DNA from: Sphingopyxis sp. YR583
Lineage (GTDB): Bacteria; Pseudomonadota; Alphaproteobacteria; Sphingomonadales; Sphingomonadaceae
DNA length: 64,000 nt
Direction of reading: 5' to 3'
Assembly: GCF_900108295.1 (NCBI RefSeq)
Contig: NZ_FNWK01000001.1
Location: 1,860,001-1,924,000, forward strand
A program made the translations under genes and the position numbers. Of this stretch, positions 46,314-55,938 are shown piece by piece. The notes beneath the pieces are model-generated. The model was not told where the DNA came from and made no database searches. It saw nothing but the letters and a program-made list of their open reading frames with translations. How positions within the stretch are numbered: position 1 is the stretch's first letter; every line of letters starts with the position of its first letter.

Positions 46314-48326
46314 ATGATGAAGATGCTCGATCCCAAGACCGCCGATGTGCTGCGCCAGGCGGTCGGGGCCGCGCAATCGGGCGATGCGGCGCGCGCGCGC
46401 CAGCTTGCGGAAGGCGCGCTGGAGGCGGGCGGGGACCGGACAGCGCTCAACGCGTTTCTCGGCATGTTGCTTGCCCGGTCGAACGATCTTGCGGGCGCCG
46501 TCCGGCACTTGCAGGCGGCACACGCCGAGCGGCCGGCCGATACGACGATCGCGTGCAACCTGATCGCAGTGTTGATCGACAAGGGTGACCTCGGCGATGC
46601 GCTGGTGATCGCCACCGTCGATCTGGCGCGCAGCGATCCGACGCTGCGGATCGCGCGGTATCGCGGCTTTGTGGCGCAGTCGCTCGAACGCTTCGACGAA
46701 GCCGTCGAGGCTTATGAGCAGGTCGTCGCGCGCGAACCCGATGATTTCGAAAGCTGGAACAATCTGGGCAACGCCCGGTCGGCGACGGGCGATTTGGACG
46801 GCAGCGTCGCGGCGCTTGAAAAGGCGATGGCGCTGAACCCGCTGGCGCCGCCGACGCGCCTCAACCTCGCGGTGGCGCTGCGATCGGTGGGCCGCGCCGA
46901 AGAGGCAGAAACCCTGCTGCGCAAGACGGCCGAAGAATTTCCGAATGACGCGCGCGCGCTCCACGAACTTTATGTGCAGTACAAGAAGGAAGGCCGCCAG
47001 GATGAGGCGATGGCAGCGCTGGAAGGCGCACTCGCACGCGATCCGGTCAACGCCAACCTCCAGCTGAAATTCGGCGTCGAATGCGGGCTGGTGAACCGGA
47101 TCGAAGAGGCCGAACAGGCCTTTCGCAAGGTGTTGGAAATCGACCCGGCGGTTGTCGACGCCTATCTTGGCCTGACCGTCCAGTACGAGCATAGCAACCG
47201 TGAGGACGAATTTGCGCCGCTCATCGCATTGGCGGAAGCCAATGGTATCGATGATGGCGCGCTCGCCTTCATGCGCGCTTTCGAATATCGCCGCGCCAAG
47301 CGGTTCGAGGACGCGCTCGAAAGCCTCGCGCTCGTACCATCGGGGGTCGAACTCGAACGGACGACGCATCTGCGCGGGCAGATTCTCGACCGGCTCGGCC
47401 GTATCGACGAGGCTTTCGCAGCCTTCAGCGAAACCAATCGCCTGCATCAGCAATCGGCAACCGACCCGCTGCAACGCTCGGCCGAACTGCGCGCGCAGGT
47501 GCGCGGCGACCTAGAACTGATGACTCCCGCGTGGGCGGCGAGTTGGCCCGCGATCGAGACCGTGCGCGACCATCCCGATCCGGTATTCCTGCTCGGTTTT
47601 CCGCGATCGGGAACCACCTTGCTCGATACGATCCTGATGGGGCATCCCGATACGGCCGTGCTCGAAGAGCAGCCGCCGCTGAACCTGACCGACAAGCGGA
47701 TTGGTGGAACTTCGGCGATCCCGGGGCTCGACGCCGCGGCAGTCGCCGATGCGCGCCGTTTCTATTTCGAGGAAATTGCGAAGGTCGCGCCCACCCCGCT
47801 GGCGCCCGGGCGCATGCTCGTCGACAAGTCGCCGCTGTTCCTGACGAAGGCGGTGCTGATCCAGCGGTTGTTTCCGAACGCACGCTTCATCCTTGCGCTC
47901 CGCCATCCGTGCGACGTGCTGCTGAGCTGTTTCATGAGCAATTTCCGGCTCAACAATGCGATGTCGAACTTCCTGCGGCTCGAAGACGCCGCGGACTTCT
48001 ATGACCTTGCCTTTTCACACTGGGAGCGCGCGCGCGAATTGTTCGGATTGAATGTCCACACGATCGTGTACGAGCGGTTGATCGAGGATGTCGGGGCCGA
48101 AGTGCGGCCGCTGTTCGATTTTCTCGGGCTCGAATGGCGCGACGAAGTGCTCGACCATCAGGCGACCGCGAAGAAGCGCGGGCTGATCACCACCGCGAGC
48201 TATGCGCAGGTCGTCGAGCCGATCTACAAGCGCGCCGCCGGGCGGTGGGAAGGCTATCGCGCGCATCTCGAGCCGATCCTGCCGGTCCTGCGTCCGTGGG
48301 TCGAGAAATTCGGATACAGCCTGTGA
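46314..48326 (+). CDS. TPR-fused sulfotransferase
   Basis: Protein of about 670 residues without a signal peptide. Residues about 10-390 are TPR repeats (AVEAYEQVVAREPDDFESWN, AVAALEKAMALNPLAPPTRL, AEQAFRKVLEIDPAVVDAYL). The C-terminal domain is a PAPS-dependent sulfotransferase: FLLGFPRSGTTLLD (F425 on) is the 5'-phosphosulfate loop and RFILALRHPCDVLLSCFM (R524 on) the 3'-phosphate loop. ATG 46314 is used; 46317 and 46323 are alternatives. Its stop overlaps the next start (GTGA). The TPR part suggests a protein or peptide acceptor. The acceptor is not known. Confidence 0.9.
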   Translation: MMKMLDPKTADVLRQAVGAAQSGDAARARQLAEGALEAGGDRTALNAFLGMLLARSNDLAGAVRHLQAAHAERPADTTIACNLIAVLIDKGDLGDALVIATVDLARSDPTLRIARYRGFVAQSLERFDEAVEAYEQVVAREPDDFESWNNLGNARSATGDLDGSVAALEKAMALNPLAPPTRLNLAVALRSVGRAEEAETLLRKTAEEFPNDARALHELYVQYKKEGRQDEAMAALEGALARDPVNANLQLKFGVECGLVNRIEEAEQAFRKVLEIDPAVVDAYLGLTVQYEHSNREDEFAPLIALAEANGIDDGALAFMRAFEYRRAKRFEDALESLALVPSGVELERTTHLRGQILDRLGRIDEAFAAFSETNRLHQQSATDPLQRSAELRAQVRGDLELMTPAWAASWPAIETVRDHPDPVFLLGFPRSGTTLLDTILMGHPDTAVLEEQPPLNLTDKRIGGTSAIPGLDAAAVADARRFYFEEIAKVAPTPLAPGRMLVDKSPLFLTKAVLIQRLFPNARFILALRHPCDVLLSCFMSNFRLNNAMSNFLRLEDAADFYDLAFSHWERARELFGLNVHTIVYERLIEDVGAEVRPLFDFLGLEWRDEVLDHQATAKKRGLITTASYAQVVEPIYKRAAGRWEGYRAHLEPILPVLRPWVEKFGYSL

Positions 48327-49480
48327 GCGACGAACGCGCCGCGCTGATCGCCGCGGCCGACCGCGCGCTGGCGGCGCAGGATCTGGCGCGTGCGGCGGCG
48401 TTGCTCGAGGAGGCGCTGTCCTCGGGCGAGGATTTTTCGGTGTTGCTGCGGCTCGCAGGTGTCCAGCGCGCAGCCGGCCGTCCACGCTTCGCGCTCGCCG
48501 CGGTTCACCGCGCGCTCGCGCTCGCGCCGCTCGACTTTACCGCTCTGATGATGCGCGCCAGTCTGCTCGACCGGATCGGCGATCCGGGCGCCGGCGAGGC
48601 ATGGGGGCATGCGATCGCACAGCGGCCGGACGAGGCGCTGCCGCCGCAACTGGCCCAGGTTCTTGCTGAAGGCGAACGAAAATATGCGGCCTGGCTCGAC
48701 GCGAAGGATGCGCGCTGGAGCGAGCTGACGGGCGATGCCGAGGCGCGCGCCGATGCCGGCGAGCGCGACCGTATCGCGCGCTTCCGCAGCAACGCCCTGC
48801 GCCGCACGCGGCCCTATCATAGCGAACCGACCCATTTTCATTTTCCGGGTCTGCGCGAGCGCGAATTCCACCCACGCAGCCTGTTCCCATGGCTGGCGGA
48901 CATCGAGGCGGCGACCGATACGATCGCGGACGAACTCGACGCGGTGATGAATGCCGAGCGCGCCGAGCTTGTGCCCTATGTGCAATATGCGGCGCACCAG
49001 CCGCTCGACCAATGGCGCACGCTCAATCACAATCCCGACTGGACCGCGATCCACCTGATGCGTGGCGGCCGGCGAATCGAGGCCAATGCGCGCCATTGCC
49101 CGGCGACGCTCGCGCTGATCGAGGGGGTCGCGCAGCCGGTGATCGCCGGCGCATCGCCCAATGTCATGTTTTCGCTGCTCGCGCCGGGCACCGCGATTCC
49201 GCCGCATGTCGGTTATAATAATGCGCGGCTTGTCTGCCATCTGCCGCTGGTCGTGCCCGCGGGATGCTGGTTCCGCGTCGGCGCCGAAACCCGCGAATGG
49301 CGGCGCGGCGCGGCGTTCGTGTTCGACGATACGATCGAGCATGAAGCGATGAACCCGAGCGACCGGTTGCGCGTCGTCCTGATCTTCGACCTGTGGCATC
49401 CCGACCTGACCCCGGTCGAACGCGAAGCGGTCGCGGCGCTGATCGGCAGCGATGCGAACCAGCTTCCGGAGAATGCGTGA
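48323..49480 (+). CDS. TPR-fused aspartyl/asparaginyl beta-hydroxylase
   Basis: Protein of 385 residues starting at GTG 48323, overlapping the sulfotransferase stop. N-terminal TPR-like helices (about 1-115) precede an Asp/Asn beta-hydroxylase domain (PF05118, about 170-365). Its motifs include HFHFPGLREREFH, FSLLAPGTAIPPHVGYNNAR (H295), LPLVVPAGCWFRVG, FDDTIEHEAMN (H340) and DRLRVVLIFD (R350 as likely 2OG ligand). The spacing H..H..R matches the family. It uses Fe(II) and 2-oxoglutarate. The protein substrate is unknown. It overlaps the next gene. Confidence 0.9.
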   Translation: MSDERAALIAAADRALAAQDLARAAALLEEALSSGEDFSVLLRLAGVQRAAGRPRFALAAVHRALALAPLDFTALMMRASLLDRIGDPGAGEAWGHAIAQRPDEALPPQLAQVLAEGERKYAAWLDAKDARWSELTGDAEARADAGERDRIARFRSNALRRTRPYHSEPTHFHFPGLREREFHPRSLFPWLADIEAATDTIADELDAVMNAERAELVPYVQYAAHQPLDQWRTLNHNPDWTAIHLMRGGRRIEANARHCPATLALIEGVAQPVIAGASPNVMFSLLAPGTAIPPHVGYNNARLVCHLPLVVPAGCWFRVGAETREWRRGAAFVFDDTIEHEAMNPSDRLRVVLIFDLWHPDLTPVEREAVAALIGSDANQLPENA

Positions 49481-50997
49481 ATTTTGCGGCGCGGCTTGCC
49501 GCCGTCCGTGCCGGGCAGGCCGATGGCGACAGCCTGGGCCAGCTTGCCAGCCTTGCGCTCGACGAGGGCGAAGAGGCGGCGGCGCTGCCCATGCTTATTG
49601 CAGCCGCCAAGGCGAGCGGTGGCGCGCGCTTCTGGCAATGGACGGGCTTGCTGCACCGCGGGCTCGACGAGCATGAGGCGGCGCTTGCGGCTTTCGACGA
49701 GGCGGCGCAGCGCGCGCCGGAAGACGCGGGCATTGCGCACGGCCGCGCCCGCGTCGCTTTCGAGGCCGGGCTTGACGCGGTTTCGCTTTTCGAGGCGGCC
49801 GAGCGGCTGGGGCCGCCGAATGGCGATGTGCTGATCGGTCTGGCGGCGGCGCGCTGGGCGGCGGGGCAGGGCGATGCGGCCGAAGCCGCGCTCGACGCGA
49901 TTGTCGCACAGGTGCCGCTGTGGATGCAGGGACATGCGCAGCTCGCGCAATTGCGCGCGCTGATGGGGCGGCGCAACGGGGCGACCGCGTCGTTCGAGCG
50001 TGCGCTTGCGCAGGAGCCGGCGTCGGTCGCGCTCTGGCGCGGATTGCTCGATCTGCACCTGCGCAACGAGGACCATGCCGCGCAGGCGGCTGTCGCCGAG
50101 CGCGCCGAGGCGGCCGGGGTGCCCGCTGCCGAGCTGGCCGATCATGCGGCGATCGCTGCCGCCGAACTGGGGCAGGCCGATCGCGCGGACCGTTTGTTCG
50201 AAACACTGCCGGACGCCGCGATGCGTCTCGCGGTGCGGATATGGCGCGTGCGGCACCTTCTTCGCACCGGCCGATTTGCGCAGGCGTGGCCGCTGATCGA
50301 TGCCGAAATCGAAGCGGGCGGCGCGCGGCGCGCGGCGATCTGGCCCTATGCGTTGCTGCTGTGGCGCGATCGGGGCGATCCGCGATATGACTGGCTGGTC
50401 GGTAACCCGGACCTTGTGCGCGAATTCGACCTGCGCGACCGCCTGCCGCCACTTGGCGAGCTGGCGGCGCATCTCCGCTCGCTCCATGTTGCGCGCAGCG
50501 AATATCTCGACCAGTCGGTGCGGGGGGGGACGCAGACCGACGGCCCGCTGTTCAGCCGTGTCGATCCGCTGATCCGGACGCTGCGCACGGCGGTCGTCGA
50601 GGCGGTCGACGCCTATGTCGCGGCACTGCCGGCGCCCGATGCCGCGCATCCGTTGCTGGGGCCGCCACGCGACCGCCGCCGCCGCTTTGCCGGTAGCTGG
50701 TCGGTCCGACTGCGCGGCTCCGGCTATCACGCCAATCACGTTCATCCGCAAGGCTGGGTGAGTTCGGCGCTTTATGTGGCCTTGCCCGAAAGGCGCCCCG
50801 CCGATGCGCCCGATGCGGGCTGGCTGACATTGGGCGAACCGCAGGATACGCTCGGGCTCGATCTGGCGCCGATCAGGCGCGTCGAACCCAAGCCGGGGCG
50901 GCTGGTGTTGTTTCCATCGTGGCTATGGCACGGAACCCGGCCGTTTGCCGAAGGCGAACGGCTCACGGTCGCCTTCGACGTGGCGGTGCCGCGTTGA
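49477..50997 (+). CDS. TPR protein with 2OG-Fe(II) oxygenase-type domain, paralogue 2
   Basis: Protein of 506 residues starting at GTG 49477, overlapping the upstream stop (GTGA). TPR-like repeats (HEAALAAFDEAAQRAPEDAG, AEAALDAIVAQVPLWMQGHA) fill the first 330 residues. The C-terminal domain shares with the gene at 41352 the segments LDQSVRGGTQTDGPLF, GSWSVRLRGSGYHANHVHPQ (H418, H421, H423), LVLFPSWLWHGTRPF (H485) and ERLTVAFDVA. The two are clear paralogues. It is the last gene of the three-gene modifying-enzyme operon. Confidence 0.88.
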   Translation: MNFAARLAAVRAGQADGDSLGQLASLALDEGEEAAALPMLIAAAKASGGARFWQWTGLLHRGLDEHEAALAAFDEAAQRAPEDAGIAHGRARVAFEAGLDAVSLFEAAERLGPPNGDVLIGLAAARWAAGQGDAAEAALDAIVAQVPLWMQGHAQLAQLRALMGRRNGATASFERALAQEPASVALWRGLLDLHLRNEDHAAQAAVAERAEAAGVPAAELADHAAIAAAELGQADRADRLFETLPDAAMRLAVRIWRVRHLLRTGRFAQAWPLIDAEIEAGGARRAAIWPYALLLWRDRGDPRYDWLVGNPDLVREFDLRDRLPPLGELAAHLRSLHVARSEYLDQSVRGGTQTDGPLFSRVDPLIRTLRTAVVEAVDAYVAALPAPDAAHPLLGPPRDRRRRFAGSWSVRLRGSGYHANHVHPQGWVSSALYVALPERRPADAPDAGWLTLGEPQDTLGLDLAPIRRVEPKPGRLVLFPSWLWHGTRPFAEGERLTVAFDVAVPR

Positions 50998-51056
50998 ACA
51001 GCGCGAATCCGCCGTTCATCGAAAAGGCTTGGCCGCCCGGAGAGGAGGGCATAAAC

Positions 51057-51407
51057 ATGGATTATCAGATGATATTGAGGGCGTTTGCCATGCTTTCTGT
51101 TCGTTCCCTGTCGCTAGCCGCATTGCTCGGCTGTTCGATGATGATGTCGGTCGCAAGCCAAGCGGCCGATCCCGATACCGCTTCCTCGACCCCCGCCACC
51201 GCTGCGGCGCCCGCCGCGACCGCGTCGGGCAAAGGCAAAAAGAAAGCCGATCCGAACGAGGTTGTTTGCCGGAAAGAGGACGTGCTGGGCAGCCGCCTCC
51301 GGTCGCAACGCATCTGCATGACGCGGAGCGAATGGGCCGAAGCGAACCGCCAGCAGCGCAGCGAGGTCGAACGCCGGCAGGTTCAGCGCGGTTCGGTGAC
51401 GCGATAG
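51057..51407 (+). CDS. small secreted protein with a conserved two-Cys motif
   Basis: Protein of 116 residues. ATG 51057 follows GGAGAGGAGGG. Another start at 51090 (MLSVRSLSLAALLGC) would give a more standard signal peptide. An Ala/Thr/Lys-rich linker (about 45-70) leads to a C-terminal domain with VVCRKEDVLGSRLRSQRICM, then TRSEWAEANRQQ, a motif I recall in many short alphaproteobacterial secreted proteins of unknown role. It follows the TPR oxygenase gene by 59 bases and could belong to that system or be independent. Confidence 0.82.
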   Translation: MDYQMILRAFAMLSVRSLSLAALLGCSMMMSVASQAADPDTASSTPATAAAPAATASGKGKKKADPNEVVCRKEDVLGSRLRSQRICMTRSEWAEANRQQRSEVERRQVQRGSVTR

Positions 51408-51432
51408 CGCCCCGACCCGCTGGCCGGCGCGA

Positions 51433-54012
<2,580 letters not shown>

Positions 54013-54043
54013 TCAGAAAGCCCCTTTCTCGCCGAGCAAGATA

Positions 54044-54063
54044 GTGTTGCCTTTGTGCAACAC
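54044..54063 (-). promoter_or_regulatory. inverted repeat in the clpB promoter region
   Basis: GTGTTGC (54044-54050) and GCAACAC (54057-54063) are perfect arms around CTTTGT, starting 32 bases upstream of the clpB ATG. Read on the minus strand, CCCCTTGTGTTGC then ACACTATCTTG could be a weak sigma-32-like pair (CTTG, then CTATCT) with the repeat between the two boxes. Operator or hairpin function is inferred. Confidence 0.45.
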
Positions 54064-54085
54064 AAGGGGAGTCTCGAAGGTTCCT

Positions 54086-54193
54086 CTCTGTTTCAGCGGA
54101 GCTGAAACAGAGGCGGCACCGGCCCGCTCCCCCACCCGACCTCCCAACAGCGTATCCTGAAATGGGAGGCCGGGTGGGGGAGCGGGCTGGTGC
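54086..54193. repeat. palindromic repeat copy B plus adjacent 11-base hairpin
   Basis: Arms 54116-54145 and 54164-54193 are reverse complements with two mismatches and share their sequence (GCACCGGCCCGCTCCCCC and onwards) with copy A at 17175-17251. Next to it CTCTGTTTCAG (54086-54096) and CTGAAACAGAG (54102-54112) form a perfect separate hairpin. The composite sits between pepA and clpB and may terminate pepA transcripts. Confidence 0.85.
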
Positions 54194-54217
54194 CGCTTCG
54201 ATGTTCGTCGAAAAACT

Positions 54218-55789
54218 CTATTCGCTCCGTGCGAACTGGTCGAGCAGGCGCACGCCGAAGCCCGTCATGCCCTTGGGAGCGAGCGCGCCCGCCTTCTCCG
54301 AACGGTTGACCCCGGCGATGTCGAGATGCGCCCACGGGGTCGCCTCGTCGACGAAGAAGCCGATGAAATGGGCGCCGAGGCTCGCGCCGGGGCCCTGTCC
54401 GGTCGCCGAGTTGCGGATATCGGCGATATCCGATTTCATCCGCTCGGCATAATCCTTGTGGAGCGGCAGGCGCCAGACTTCCTCGCCGCTTGTGGTGCCA
54501 GCGGCGGTCAGGCGCGCCGCAAGCGCCTCGTCGCGCGCGAAGAGACCCGCATAGCTGTTGTCGAGCGCACCGACGACCGCGCCGGTCAGCGTCGCGATGT
54601 TGACGATCGCCTTGGGCTTGTAAGCCTTGGCGACATATTCATTCGCATCGGCGAGGACGAGGCGCCCCTCGGCGTCGGCGTTGACCATCTCGATCGTCTT
54701 GCCCGACATGGTCCGCGTGACGTCGCCCGGACGCTGCGCATTGCCGTCGGGCATATTCTCGGCCAGCGCCGCGACGCCGACAACATGCACCGGCGCGCGC
54801 GATTTGGCGAGCGACACGACCGCGCCGATTGCCGAGGCGGCGCCCGACATATCGCCCTTCATATTGCCCATGCCTGCGCCGGGTTTCAGCGACAGGCCGC
54901 CCGAATCGAAGGTGATGCCCTTGCCGACAAAGGCGGTCGGTGCGTCGGGCGCGTTCGCGCCGCGATAGCGCACCAGCAGCAGGCGCGATCCGCGCGGGCT
55001 GCCCTGGCCGACGCCGACGAGCGTCCCCATGCCGAGCTTGCGCATCGCCGCTTCGTCGAGCACTTCGATGCTGACGCCCGCAACGCCGGCGAAAGCCTTG
55101 CGCGCCTCGGCAACGAAGGTCTCGGGATAGATGACGTTTGCGGGTTCGTTCGCGAGGTCGCGCGACAGGCGCACGCCATCGGCAAGCGGCTTCCAGCGAT
55201 TGGCGAAGACGGCCTCGGCGGCCGACGCATTCGCCCCGACGACCGTCACCGCGCCGGTCGGCGGCGCCTTTTTGCCAACGGTCTGATAGCGGTCGAATCG
55301 ATATTGGCCGAGCGCGACGCCATAAGCGACGTCGGCGGCCGAGACATCGCCGAACGCGCCTGCGATCGCCACCGGCTGCGCTTCGCTCTTGAGTTCCTGC
55401 ACCGCCTTGCCGCCGGCCTCGGCAAGCGCGAGCGACGAAGGTGCCGCGCCCGCACCGACAAGCAGGATGCGCGGATGCGCACCGATGCCCCGCAACGACA
55501 ATGTCGACCCGGCCTTGCCGTCGAACGCGGCGGATGCCACCGCGGCGGAGATCGCCTGACGCTCGGCCGTGCTTAGCGCCACGCCGTCGAGCGGCGGCAG
55601 CGTGGCGTCGGTCATCACGATAACGAGGGCTGCGCCTGCGGGAGCGTTTGCGGCAAAACCGATTGTGCGCTCGGCGCTGTTGCCGGCAGTCGCCGGAACG
55701 ACGCCCGATCCGGCGATGTCCTGTGCCATCGCGGCGGGCGCGAGCGTGAGCGACAGGCAGGCGGACAGGAGCAGGCTTTTCATGCGCAT
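54218..55789 (-). CDS. leucyl aminopeptidase, M17 family, secreted
   Basis: Zinc aminopeptidase of 523 residues with a Sec signal (LLLSACLSLTLAPAAMAQ, cleavage near 23), which cytoplasmic PepA proteins lack. The N-terminal macro-like domain is followed by the catalytic domain with VGKGITFDSGG (K290, D295), KGDMSGAAS (D313) and VNADAEGRLVLADA (D372, E374, R376). It releases N-terminal amino acids, probably in the periplasm. ATG 55787-55789 was chosen for the signal. It faces the acylase gene across a 149-base divergent region. Confidence 0.93.
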   Translation of the reverse strand: MRMKSLLLSACLSLTLAPAAMAQDIAGSGVVPATAGNSAERTIGFAANAPAGAALVIVMTDATLPPLDGVALSTAERQAISAAVASAAFDGKAGSTLSLRGIGAHPRILLVGAGAAPSSLALAEAGGKAVQELKSEAQPVAIAGAFGDVSAADVAYGVALGQYRFDRYQTVGKKAPPTGAVTVVGANASAAEAVFANRWKPLADGVRLSRDLANEPANVIYPETFVAEARKAFAGVAGVSIEVLDEAAMRKLGMGTLVGVGQGSPRGSRLLLVRYRGANAPDAPTAFVGKGITFDSGGLSLKPGAGMGNMKGDMSGAASAIGAVVSLAKSRAPVHVVGVAALAENMPDGNAQRPGDVTRTMSGKTIEMVNADAEGRLVLADANEYVAKAYKPKAIVNIATLTGAVVGALDNSYAGLFARDEALAARLTAAGTTSGEEVWRLPLHKDYAERMKSDIADIRNSATGQGPGASLGAHFIGFFVDEATPWAHLDIAGVNRSEKAGALAPKGMTGFGVRLLDQFARSE

Positions 55790-55938
55790 GGTTCGATATT
55801 CCCCGTTGTTCAATGACCTGACCCTGCATAGCCGGACGCGGCGCGTCCGCAAATCCGGCTCGACGAACGACAGTCGCTTGCCATCGGACGACATGGCGGT
55901 CACATAGCCCTGCGAGGCAAACCGTAAGAGGACCAACG

